Notes: a model not told the origin generated them from the letters alone. A stretch of DNA of 13,692 nucleotides from an uncultured Paracoccaceae bacterium (GCA_938038825.1 CALHST010000053.1:1-13692), one strand, 5' to 3'; numbered from the stretch's first letter, positions 6,481 to 13,367 are shown. A program made the numbers and translations.

Positions 6481-6894
6481 TTATGGTGATTCTGACGCCC
6501 GCATGCGTTGAATCAGATCTTTTAATTCGGTGGTCGACACGTTCTCGGTTCTGGGCAGGTACAGCACGTCACACAGGTCCCCTAGAAAATCAAATTTCCC
6601 GGCCCAATCATCCCCGATTGCAAACAGATCCACGCCATATGCCTGCACGTCGTCACGTTTTTGTTCCCATGTGCGTTCCGGGATGACCTGGTCCACATAA
6701 CGGCAGCCTTCCAGAACTTCGACGCGGTGTTCAAAAGGAATGGCCGTTACCTTGCCTTTGCCCAAGTTGAATTCGTCCGTCGAACAGGCCACGATCAGCT
6801 TATCGCCGAGATCCGACAGGCGGCGCAGAAGACGCAGGTGGCCCACATGAAACAGGTCGAATGTGCCATAGGTCAGGACGACGTTATACCTCAC
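6481..6894 (-). CDS. TagD-like cytidylyltransferase (glycerol-3-phosphate cytidylyltransferase family)
   Basis: The 137-residue product is nearly all one nucleotidyltransferase fold. It has the ATP/CTP-binding signature GTFDLFHVGHLRLL with HVGH (16-19), a second conserved block (FAIGDDW, 91-97) and the C-terminal RTENVSTT (115-122), equivalent to the RTxxISTT motif of TagD. Such enzymes make a CDP-activated alcohol, classically CDP-glycerol from glycerol-3-phosphate and CTP; other phospho-alcohols are possible. I choose the GTG at 6894, whose GTGA overlaps the TGA of the upstream LicD-like gene by four bases. This start gives the family's usual N-terminus and implies translational coupling. 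A start at 6921 would add nine unrelated residues. Together the two genes suggest synthesis and transfer of a phospho-alcohol group to an envelope polymer. Confidence 0.85.
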   Translation of the reverse strand: MRYNVVLTYGTFDLFHVGHLRLLRRLSDLGDKLIVACSTDEFNLGKGKVTAIPFEHRVEVLEGCRYVDQVIPERTWEQKRDDVQAYGVDLFAIGDDWAGKFDFLGDLCDVLYLPRTENVSTTELKDLIQRMRASESP

Positions 6895-7847
6895 GAGTTG
6901 GCACCATTCTGAACCACCCATGCGCTTTCATCTGAATCCAATATCGTGCGGAACAGCTTAAACCGTCGATTGGCCTCGCGCCATGGAAACGAAAAACCTG
7001 GATCCGGCTCACGCCATCCTGGTCCGTAATTCACTTCCAACATCTTCTCGGGATTTGCGGGGATGGGGCAATGCGTAGCCTCGCAGATCTTCAAAGGGAG
7101 AACATCAGCGTCTCTCAATTCGCCCTTGGTGTGCGGATAGATATTGACTTGTCCGTCTTCGATCCAGCAGGGAAACACGTCAATGTTCACCCCACTCGAG
7201 GATTTCAATTTGAACACACCATAGTTGCGCTGCGGTGGTTTTTTGATCAGCCGCTTGCTTTGCAGCTTCTGATACACGGCGATCCATTCTTTCGCCGCAT
7301 CCCGTTCGTTGTCTGCCGTCAGAATGACAGCCAGATCGACATCATCATCATGTGCGATGAAACCACCCTCGCGCACGGATCCCAGCAAGGTGCCCGAGTT
7401 GAGAAAAACTTCGCCGATGACTGTGCGCACATCTTTGATCGCTTGGGTCACGTCCCCCCAAACCTGTTTGTGATCCAATGTGGCAAAGGATTCAAAAAAG
7501 AACAGACCATCCATGGGATGGCCGCGGTCTTTCGCCTGCTTTAGAAGATCTTGAAAATCGCCAAACTGGGCGCCCTCTTCTGCGGCAAGACGCATTTGGG
7601 ACAGACGATACAGCGGCTTTTGCGCCATGCGGGGGCGTTTGCCTTGTGCCAAGGTCACAGCCACCTTGGCCTCAAGGAACGTTGTTTGCGCGGAATGCGC
7701 ATCACTGACCGTGACAGAGTCCAAGTCTTTCAGGGCGACATCAGGGCGTTTGGAATCTGGCGAACTTGCCAAGAATTCCAAAGCCTTATCGCGCCAAACG
7801 GCGAGCTGTTCAGGCCCTGCCTCTGCACCGGGTGATACTGCGTCCAT
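6891..7847 (-). CDS. LicD family phosphotransferase-like protein
   Basis: The product has 318 residues from the ATG at 7847, which has AAGGAG eight bases upstream. The frame extends 22 codons further, but without such a site. Residues 1-130 are an unassigned, mostly helical N-terminal region. Residues about 138-300 carry the LicD/fukutin-type nucleotidyltransferase-fold signature: NSGTLLGSVREGGFIAHDDDVDLA (150-173, metal-binding DDDVD at 167-171), NIDVFPC (221-227) and YGPGWREPDPGF (274-285). LicD proteins move phosphocholine, ribitol-phosphate or similar groups from a CDP carrier to surface glycans. The cytidylyltransferase gene directly downstream overlaps its stop codon and could supply the CDP donor. 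No glycan assembly genes lie nearby, so the acceptor is unknown. Confidence 0.8.
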   Translation of the reverse strand: MDAVSPGAEAGPEQLAVWRDKALEFLASSPDSKRPDVALKDLDSVTVSDAHSAQTTFLEAKVAVTLAQGKRPRMAQKPLYRLSQMRLAAEEGAQFGDFQDLLKQAKDRGHPMDGLFFFESFATLDHKQVWGDVTQAIKDVRTVIGEVFLNSGTLLGSVREGGFIAHDDDVDLAVILTADNERDAAKEWIAVYQKLQSKRLIKKPPQRNYGVFKLKSSSGVNIDVFPCWIEDGQVNIYPHTKGELRDADVLPLKICEATHCPIPANPEKMLEVNYGPGWREPDPGFSFPWREANRRFKLFRTILDSDESAWVVQNGANS

Positions 7848-7888
7848 AACTTGCTCTCCTTGGTGCAGTGTTTGCCCTGCTTTTGCGC

Positions 7889-7918
7889 AATAAACGACGC
7901 TGCTCTGCTGCAAGTCAA
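7889..7918 (-). promoter_or_regulatory. Candidate promoter of the licD-tagD pair
   Basis: On the minus strand TTGACT (7918-7913) and TTTATT (7894-7889) are 18 bases apart, in the 92-base gap after the acyl-CoA ligase gene. This would place the start about 35-40 bases before the licD-like start codon. Read-through from the ligase gene is also possible, as I see no clear terminator between them. Confidence 0.45.
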
Positions 7919-7939
7919 GGCACCTGAGAACCCGCGTTC

Positions 7940-9637
7940 TTAACCGATGTATTCGTCACGCAATTGTCGCCGCAATACTTTGCCCGACAACGTCACGGGA
8001 ACTTCGTCCACAAACTTCACCAATCGGGGCGTTTTGTAGTTGGTCAGGTTCTCACGGCAAATTGCGAGAATGGTCTCTTCCGTAACGCTGTCATCGCTGC
8101 GCACAACAAAGGCGGCAGGGGCCTCTCCCATCTTTTCGTCTTCGATGCCGATCACGCCAACTTGCACCACTCCCGGCAGGGTCGAGATCACGTCTTCAAT
8201 CTCGTTCGGGGATACGTTGAAGCCCGAGACAAGGATCATGTCTTTCTTGCGATCCACGATCTCGAGAAAGCCATCTGCGTCCATGACCCCAATATCACCC
8301 GAGTAGTACCACCCATCCTTAATTGCTTCGTCTGTGGCCGCGACGTTGCCCAAGTAGCCTTTCATCATAGACGGTGTGCGTGCGATGACCTCGCCTGCCT
8401 CGCCGTCGGGTACATCTTCACCCGCGTCGTTCACAATCCGCACTTCGGCGCCGGGAACAGGGATTCCCACCGTTCCAAAGCGATTATCTTTCGGTGGGTT
8501 CAAGGTTAAAATGCCAGACACTTCGGTCATGCCATAGCCCTGATTGATGCCCAAGCCCGTCTTTTGCAGCCATTTTTCGGCCACGCCGGTGGTTTGCGCG
8601 GCCCCACCGGACCCGCCAAAATTGACGTTTTCAAACATCTCTTTCTTGAACCAAGGCTCTGCCAACAAAGCGGCGTAAAGCGTGTTGATCCCTGTGAACC
8701 AGGTGAAACTGTATTTCTCGAACGCCTTGTGCAGGTTCGATGGGGGCCGTGGGCTGGGCACCAGCACACAATGCCCGCCGGTCGTCAATCCGGCGATGAA
8801 AATCAGAGTGTAAGCCGTGATGTGATACAAGGGCAGCGCAACAAGAACTGTCTCGCCCTGCCCGCTCATCAGCTCGGCTGTCATCAGACGCGCTTGCTCG
8901 GCGTTGATCAACACGCTTTCGTGGCTTAATTCCGCGCCTTTGCTGCGCCCTGTCGTGCCGCTGGTGTATTGATAAAGGCTTGTGTCGGTTGCAGCCACAT
9001 GGGCCGTGTAGCCAGCCACCTTGCCCGCGCTGACATGTCCCGCACCCTGTTGAAGAGCGGTTGCAAATGGCGTGTGCGGCGTGCGCATATCGGGAATGAC
9101 CTTGCGCACGCGTTTCAGCACAAAGCCAAGGATGGCTTTTTTGATCGTCGGGAAGAAATCCACAATCGACAGGGTGATCACATGTTTGACCCCGGTGTTC
9201 GCCACAATCTGGTCCAGCTTGTCCCCAAACAAGTTGATGATCACAACGGCCTTGGCTTTGCTGTCGGTGAGTTGGTGTTCCAACTCTTGCGCTGTGTAGA
9301 GAGGATTGACGTTTGTGCTGATGCACCCGGCCTTGGCAACGCCAAGAGAGGCGACACAAAACCCAATGCAGTTGGGCGACATCAGCGCCACTGTATCACC
9401 GGCGTTCAGGCCAAGCACGTCCCGCAAATAGGCTGCGAAATTGTCGGAATATGTGCCAAGCTGATCGAATGTGATCGTGGTTTCGGCCCCGGTCGGCAGG
9501 ATCGTGGTAAGCGCGGGCCGACTGCCATAGGTCTTGACCGCCGCATTAATGGCTGACGGTAAGGTCAAAGCAGACATTTTTGCAGGGTCAAACCCGAGCG
9601 CGTCCTCTGAATAGTATTTTTCCCACGGTGCCGTCAT
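7940..9637 (-). CDS. fadD: Long-chain fatty acid-CoA ligase / AMP-binding protein
   Basis: The 565-residue product has all landmarks of the adenylate-forming (ANL) family at normal length. These are the P-loop TSGTTGRSKG (225-234), the adenine-binding YGMTE (368-372), the GWYYSGDIG motif with the ribose-binding Asp (442-450), the hinge region DRKKDMILVSGFNVSPNEIE (462-481) and the C-terminal catalytic lysine (SGKVLRR, Lys553). It activates a carboxylic acid, most likely a medium- or long-chain fatty acid, as the acyl-AMP and then the CoA thioester, feeding beta-oxidation or lipid synthesis. The chain length cannot be read from the sequence. GGAGG lies a few bases before the ATG. It stands between the rplKA terminator and the licD-like gene, all on the same strand. 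Confidence 0.85.
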   Translation of the reverse strand: MTAPWEKYYSEDALGFDPAKMSALTLPSAINAAVKTYGSRPALTTILPTGAETTITFDQLGTYSDNFAAYLRDVLGLNAGDTVALMSPNCIGFCVASLGVAKAGCISTNVNPLYTAQELEHQLTDSKAKAVVIINLFGDKLDQIVANTGVKHVITLSIVDFFPTIKKAILGFVLKRVRKVIPDMRTPHTPFATALQQGAGHVSAGKVAGYTAHVAATDTSLYQYTSGTTGRSKGAELSHESVLINAEQARLMTAELMSGQGETVLVALPLYHITAYTLIFIAGLTTGGHCVLVPSPRPPSNLHKAFEKYSFTWFTGINTLYAALLAEPWFKKEMFENVNFGGSGGAAQTTGVAEKWLQKTGLGINQGYGMTEVSGILTLNPPKDNRFGTVGIPVPGAEVRIVNDAGEDVPDGEAGEVIARTPSMMKGYLGNVAATDEAIKDGWYYSGDIGVMDADGFLEIVDRKKDMILVSGFNVSPNEIEDVISTLPGVVQVGVIGIEDEKMGEAPAAFVVRSDDSVTEETILAICRENLTNYKTPRLVKFVDEVPVTLSGKVLRRQLRDEYIG

Positions 9638-9840
9638 TCCAGTTTCCTCCCGATATGGCCATTTGCGGCCTTATGAGAGCAGACAACCACATTTGAGCGC
9701 ATCCGCAAAGCGTTCATATCTTTGACGACGCAGAGGAATTTTTGGTGGGAAACCTTTGGCGTCACGCCATCCGCACATGACGACCATTTTAGGCCCGTAT
9801 GTGTCCAGTATTTAGGCATGGACGCGTGAGTTCGAACGAA
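9638..9840. other. Intergenic region upstream of the acyl-CoA ligase gene
   Basis: About 200 bases after the rplA terminator. It must contain the ligase gene's promoter and SD sequence (GGAGG near 9645-9650). No clear -35/-10 pair stands out. A 61-codon minus-strand frame ends in an overlap with the ligase start, but it resembles nothing and lacks a good SD sequence. Confidence 0.4.
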
Positions 9841-9868
9841 AAAGGCCCCCGGAAAACCGGAGGCCTTT
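9841..9868 (-). terminator. Terminator of the rplKA operon
   Basis: A 12-bp stem with a 4-base loop (aaaggcctccgg and ccgggggccttt on the minus strand, with one G-U pair) is followed by a T-run, 27 bases past the rplA stop. On both strands the arms end in A/T runs, so it may also work in the other direction. Confidence 0.9.
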
Positions 9869-9894
9869 TCTCATTCAAATCAACATGAAGTTGC

Positions 9895-10593
9895 TTATTC
9901 AGCAACCGCGCTGTCGATATCCAAAGTCACGCCAGGGCCCATTGTGGAGCTGATCGAGATCTTTTTCATGTAAGCGCCTTTGGCACCCGATGGCTTTGCC
10001 TTGGCGACCGCACCCATAAAGGCACGGATGTTTTCAACCAGTTTGGCATCGTCAAAGGACGCTTTGCCAACACCTGCATGCACAACACCGGCTTTTTCCG
10101 CTTTGAACTGAACTTCGCCGCCTTTGGCGTTTTTCACAGCGTCTGCCACGTCCATAGTGACCGTACCCACTTTGGGGTTTGGCATCAGGTTGCGGGGGCC
10201 AAGAACTTTACCCAGACGGCCCACGATGGGCATCATGTCTGGCGTAGCAATGCAGCGATCAAAGTCGATCGTGCCGCCTTGGATGGTTTCCATCAGATCT
10301 TCTGCACCCACGATGTCGGCGCCAGCCGCTTGGGCTTCTTCTGCTTTGGGGCCACGGGCGAATACAGCAACGCGCACTGTTTTACCCGTGCCATTTGGCA
10401 GGCCAACCACACCACGGACCATTTGGTCTGCGTGACGTGGGTCAACACCCAACTGAACGGCGATTTCGATGGATTCGTCGAATTTTGCAGTTGCGTTGGC
10501 TTTAACCAAGCTTACCGCGTCTTCTACGCTAAGTTTTTCTTTGCCAGCGAAGGCTTCACGGGACGCTTTTGTGCGTTTTCCAAGCTTTGCCAT
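9895..10593 (-). CDS. rplA: 50S ribosomal protein L1
   Basis: The product is 232 residues, the standard L1 length. It begins MAKLGKRTKASREAFAGKEKLSVEDAV. It contains FDESIEIAVQLGVDPRHADQMVRGVVGLPNGTGK, the conserved DRCIATPDMMPIVGRLGKVLGPRNLMPNPKVGTV core and the MKKISISSTMGPGV end. L1 binds 23S rRNA at the mobile L1 stalk next to the exit site and in bacteria often represses its own rplK-rplA mRNA. It follows rplK with one base between the genes; its SD sequence (GAGGTGA) lies inside the last codons of rplK. A terminator follows directly, so rplJ is not in this transcript. Confidence 0.98.
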   Translation of the reverse strand: MAKLGKRTKASREAFAGKEKLSVEDAVSLVKANATAKFDESIEIAVQLGVDPRHADQMVRGVVGLPNGTGKTVRVAVFARGPKAEEAQAAGADIVGAEDLMETIQGGTIDFDRCIATPDMMPIVGRLGKVLGPRNLMPNPKVGTVTMDVADAVKNAKGGEVQFKAEKAGVVHAGVGKASFDDAKLVENIRAFMGAVAKAKPSGAKGAYMKKISISSTMGPGVTLDIDSAVAE

Positions 10594-10594
10594 C

Positions 10595-11020
10595 TTACTT
10601 CACCTCAATGCCCATAGACCGGGCAGAGCCCAGAATGATCTGCATCGCGGCTTCGATATCGTTCGCGTTCAGATCTTTCATCTTCGCTTCTGCGATTTCA
10701 CGCACTTGCGCAGGCGTCACAGAGCCAACAGTTTCGCGGGATGGATTGGTTGCACCCGATTTCACTTTGGCCGCCTTTTTCAGGAAGTAAGAAGCCGGGG
10801 GCGTCTTGATTTCCATGGAAAAGGATTTGTCCTGGTAATAGGAAATCACGGTTGGACACGGCGCACCGGGGTCCAGATCCTGTGTCTTTGCGTTAAACGC
10901 TTTACAGAATTCCATGATGTTAATGCCGCGCTGACCCAATGCTGGTCCCACTGGTGGGGATGGGTTTGCTTGACCGGCAGGCACCTGCAATTTCATGGTG
11001 CCAGCAAGCTTCTTAGCCAT
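10595..11020 (-). CDS. rplK: 50S ribosomal protein L11
   Basis: The product is 141 residues, normal for L11. It has the N-terminal MKLQVPAGQANPSPPVGPALGQRGINIMEFCKAFNA segment, the linker with LDPGAPCPTVISYY, and the rRNA-binding C-terminal domain ending NANDIEAAMQIILGSARSMGIEV. L11 sits at the GTPase-associated centre of the large subunit and takes part in factor binding and stringent-response sensing. An AAGGA-type SD sequence precedes the ATG. It forms a two-gene operon with rplA. The usual neighbours secE and nusG are not upstream; instead there are a 260-base gap and an unrelated gene on the same strand. Confidence 0.98.
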   Translation of the reverse strand: MAKKLAGTMKLQVPAGQANPSPPVGPALGQRGINIMEFCKAFNAKTQDLDPGAPCPTVISYYQDKSFSMEIKTPPASYFLKKAAKVKSGATNPSRETVGSVTPAQVREIAEAKMKDLNANDIEAAMQIILGSARSMGIEVK

Positions 11021-11280
11021 TTGCTTTGTCCTTTCTCAACTCCCCTTGGTCGCGACCGCGGGAATATGTGTGATGTGGTTCGGATTGATACGCGCGCGCA
11101 CCGTGCCTCCCACAGGGATTGCCGTGTTGCCACGACAGAGCCGCCGCTTACCGCGATGTTCTGGTTTTTGCAAGCCCTTTGGGGCGCGATTGCCTTTAAA
11201 ACACGGGGTGTTTGTGGCGCCTGCGCTGAAGGTGACGCAGCCTGTTGTGTCCACGGGACTGGGACCCCAAGGTCTTGTGT
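11021..11280 (-). promoter_or_regulatory. Leader / promoter region of rplKA
   Basis: These 260 bases lie between the stop of the unknown gene upstream and rplK. A promoter is expected here because rplKA lacks nusG upstream. TTGCAA followed about 17 bases later by TAAGCG, near the middle, is a weak candidate. The palindrome ggtcgcgacc (11048-11057) and GC-rich stems close to the SD sequence could belong to an L1-binding control site, which in bacteria usually lies in the rplK leader, but I cannot identify the motif itself. A 72-codon frame on this strand ends 15 bases before rplK and resembles no known protein. Confidence 0.4.
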
Positions 11281-12015
11281 TTAAGACCCCGTACCGGTGC
11301 CCGTTGCCGGGGTTGTTTTGTCCAGCATGGAGACAAGGTTGTCCATCATGTTGGCCATGTCGGGGTTCTGATCAGAGGGTTCATTCCAGGTCCATTCCGT
11401 CAACGATTCGAGCGTCACAACATTGGATCGGGACTCGTCATTCTGCAGCTGTCTATGAACGTCACTGGCATGCTGTCGCAGCGTATCCAGCATGTCTGGG
11501 GACAATTCAAGGTTATGCAAACCCGCCGAGCGTGCACAGTAACACTGCACCCAATAAGGCGTGGTTGTGCGATCTTCGGGGCTAAGAGCATAGCCCCCCG
11601 CATTCACTGTTGCGATGATTTTGACAGCACATTCCTGCCCCATCCACACCGCGCGCGAGAGTTGCACGTCATCGTCAAAGGACGTCTTGATCATTCGGGC
11701 AACGTCCAAGGCCTCGCAGATGTCCACAATCAGCATCGCAATTGCAAAGTCACATATCGGCAAGGTCGCGACATGTGACAAAACACGAATGTCAGACACT
11801 GCGCGTGGATCCCATGGAACAGACTGCACCAGATCCCACAACTCGGCGCGGGTCAGCAATGGCAAAACATGCATTGCCAGATCAGGGTCTTTTACACTTA
11901 AGTCTCCAACATAGGTCACGACACACATATCGTTGTGCTGCGCATCCTGTGATGGAGGAAATGCACGTTGCACCGAAGCCGGTACAACGTGCATGGCCAA
12001 ACGTAACACGGCCAA
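11281..12015 (-). CDS. Hypothetical protein, unknown function
   Basis: The frame codes for up to 244 residues from a TTG at 12015; an ATG at 11994 or 11928 would also fit. No start has a well-placed SD sequence, and in-frame stop codons lie just upstream of the TTG. I do not recognise the protein. The central part (about 57-165) is helical with repeated aliphatic and tryptophan positions (RAELWDLVQSVPWDPRAV, LPICDFAIAMLIVDICEAL, AVWMGQECAVKIIATVNAGGY). It faintly recalls the small DUF4274-type proteins, which I offer only as a lead. The C-terminus is polar and low in complexity, ending TPATGTGTGS. There is no signal peptide or membrane segment, so it is probably cytoplasmic. A 15-bp hairpin covers the ATG at 11994. 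It lies upstream of rplK on the same strand. Confidence 0.6.
   Translation of the reverse strand: MAVLRLAMHVVPASVQRAFPPSQDAQHNDMCVVTYVGDLSVKDPDLAMHVLPLLTRAELWDLVQSVPWDPRAVSDIRVLSHVATLPICDFAIAMLIVDICEALDVARMIKTSFDDDVQLSRAVWMGQECAVKIIATVNAGGYALSPEDRTTTPYWVQCYCARSAGLHNLELSPDMLDTLRQHASDVHRQLQNDESRSNVVTLESLTEWTWNEPSDQNPDMANMMDNLVSMLDKTTPATGTGTGS
11961..11994 (-). promoter_or_regulatory. 15-bp RNA hairpin over the 5' end of the unknown gene
   Basis: On the minus strand ATGCACGTTGTACCG (11994-11980) pairs with CGGTGCAACGTGCAT (11975-11961) around the four-base loop GCTT. That gives 15 bp with a single G-U pair, which is possible only in minus-strand RNA (C-A mismatch on the plus strand). The candidate ATG start at 11994 lies in the first arm. 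A short U-rich stretch (UUUCC) follows. Confidence 0.7.
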
Positions 12016-12111
12016 TCTCCATACTCGTTACTACACACTCACGTTTGATCGCTGAAACGTGACCAGTTTGTGAAAATTGTACGAAGAAGCTGGACGTTGA
12101 CGTAACGTCAA
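12016..12111 (-). promoter_or_regulatory. Candidate promoter and operator of the unknown gene
   Basis: The gap after the dioxygenase gene holds the perfect inverted repeat ttgacgt-a-acgtcaa (12097-12111). On the minus strand it is followed 15 bases later by TACAAT (12081-12076), a good -10 box. The palindrome would then cover the -35 region, a typical position for a regulator site. No terminator is obvious after the dioxygenase stop. Confidence 0.4.
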
Positions 12112-12885
12112 TTAACGCAGGACTGGAAACCAGTCTTCACGCAGGTGTTGCCCCGCCTGCATATCGTGCCCTGGAAACGGCGGTGACGTTGGGCCGGGAC
12201 GTTTGATATAGCGGGCATCCTCGCCCACAAGTCGCAGGGAAAACGCACGCCGGCGCAGTGTGCTGTTGTTCCCGCGTGCCCCGTGCAAAGTCCGAAAATT
12301 AAAGGCCACGGCGTCACCGGGCGCCATGTCCCATTCGCGGATGGTCATACCGTCGGCTTCCGGATCGGGGACGGGCATATAATCACCCGCAAAGAACGCC
12401 TCTTGCGAGGTCCAGCGGGTTGGCATCACATCTTTTTCCCACAGATGGGACCCTGCCACGCACCGCAGCGACGCGTCGCGCACGGGGTCCAAGGGCACCC
12501 AAAAGCTGACTGTTTGTTGCCCTTCGACGAAATAATAAGGGCCATCCGAGTGCCACGGTGTTGCCATGGATGTTCCCGGTTCTTTCACCAAAACATGGTC
12601 ATGAAACATCTGCACGCGCTGAGATCCCATCAAAGCGCCCGCCGCGTCCGCAATAGCGAGATCCTTCACCACATCCACAAATTCAGGGATTCGGGTCCAG
12701 TTGCAGTAATCGTCAAAGAATCGCCCGGTCTCTCCGGTCTTTTTGTTTTCGGACGCATAAGGACCGGGGTCTGCCATATTGCGGGCAACACCCGCTTGCA
12801 GACCGGGAACATGATCCGCAAACAATCCACGCAGAACAACAACGCCATCGCGCTGATACGTCTCAATCTCGGATTGGGAGGGCAC
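12112..12885 (-). CDS. Phytanoyl-CoA dioxygenase (PhyH) family protein
   Basis: The 257-residue product starts at a GTG at 12885 (the protein begins MPSQSEIETYQRDGVVVLRGLF). It shows the Fe(II)/2-oxoglutarate facial triad: His112 and Asp114 in TPWHSDGPYYF, and the distal His201 in FRTLHGARGNN, with Arg211/212 in place to bind 2-oxoglutarate. The N-terminal DGVVVLRG pattern and the W-x-P-L-D-P strand (WVPLDPV) are typical of the PhyH family. These enzymes hydroxylate very varied small molecules and lipids; phytanoyl-CoA is only the namesake, so the substrate is unknown. It begins three bases after the irr stop codon, so the pair is very likely one transcript. An iron-dependent enzyme in the same unit as an iron-response regulator is suggestive, but a functional link is inference. 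Confidence 0.85.
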   Translation of the reverse strand: MPSQSEIETYQRDGVVVLRGLFADHVPGLQAGVARNMADPGPYASENKKTGETGRFFDDYCNWTRIPEFVDVVKDLAIADAAGALMGSQRVQMFHDHVLVKEPGTSMATPWHSDGPYYFVEGQQTVSFWVPLDPVRDASLRCVAGSHLWEKDVMPTRWTSQEAFFAGDYMPVPDPEADGMTIREWDMAPGDAVAFNFRTLHGARGNNSTLRRRAFSLRLVGEDARYIKRPGPTSPPFPGHDMQAGQHLREDWFPVLR

Positions 12886-12888
12886 CCG

Positions 12889-13305
12889 TTATTTCCGACG
12901 CAGCCGGATCACCACATCAACAGATGCAATTTCAGCACCCGCAGGTGCATTAGGCAGCTGCGAAATGACCAACTGATCTGATGGCGCATCTGTCAGTGTT
13001 GCGTCATCTTCCCAATAAAAATGGGGGTGATCATGTGTGTTGGTGTCAAAATAGCTTTTGGAACCGTCGACAGTGACTTCCTGCATCAACCCGGCATCAC
13101 AGAAGGTGCGCAATGTGTTGTAGACAGTGGCAAGCGAGACCGCCTCGCCCTCACACTTGGCTGATTCAAACAGACTTTCTGCCGTGACATGGCGGTCCTG
13201 ACCGTCCCCCACCAAAAGGGCCGCAAGCGTTACACGCTGGCGGGTGGGACGCAGTCCTGCCATTGCCAGCCAATCGGTTCCAACTTCATGCGAGGTACGT
13301 GTCAT
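12889..13305 (-). CDS. irr: Fur-family iron response regulator Irr
   Basis: The 138-residue product is a Fur-superfamily regulator of the Irr type. It has MAGLRPTRQRVTLAALLVGDGQDRHVTAESLF, the recognition helix region (VSLATVYNTLRTFCDAGL, 56-73) and KSYFDTNTHDHPHFYWEDD with the metal/heme-binding histidines. It ends in the Irr-typical VDVVIRLRRK. In Alphaproteobacteria Irr represses or activates genes of heme synthesis, iron storage and iron-using enzymes according to heme status. The conserved three-histidine heme site appears as His-Pro-His (93-95). The divergent fabA next to it is a recurrent arrangement in Rhodobacterales, which supports the assignment. The start is the ATG at 13305, preceded by AAAGAGAGA. 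Confidence 0.9.
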   Translation of the reverse strand: MTRTSHEVGTDWLAMAGLRPTRQRVTLAALLVGDGQDRHVTAESLFESAKCEGEAVSLATVYNTLRTFCDAGLMQEVTVDGSKSYFDTNTHDHPHFYWEDDATLTDAPSDQLVISQLPNAPAGAEIASVDVVIRLRRK

Positions 13306-13319
13306 GGGTCTCTCTTTAG

Positions 13320-13367
13320 CACACTTGTGTGTATATAAGGGCGCATAGGGTAAAATTTCAATTGAAA
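13320..13367 (-). promoter_or_regulatory. irr promoter region with two palindromes
   Basis: On the minus strand TTGAAA (13361-13356) and TATATA (13337-13332) are 18 bases apart and fit a sigma-70 promoter for irr. The perfect palindrome tttcaattgaaa (13356-13367) covers the -35 box, and cacacttgtgtg (13320-13331) abuts the -10 box around the predicted start. Either could be an operator; neither matches the usual Irr (ICE) box closely. Confidence 0.5.

Noticed and set aside
9634..9819. 61-codon minus-strand frame overlapping the acyl-CoA ligase start by four bases
   Set aside because: The ATGA-like overlap is attractive, but the protein resembles nothing, no SD sequence precedes it, and it occupies the only space for the ligase promoter.
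11036..11254. 72-codon minus-strand frame between the unknown gene and rplK
   Set aside because: GTG start without a good SD sequence, no recognisable domain, Arg/Gly/Pro-rich as expected for chance translation of GC-rich leader DNA.
10469..11284. 271-codon plus-strand frame antisense to rplK and the start of rplA
   Set aside because: Shadow of highly conserved ribosomal protein genes; no recognisable product.
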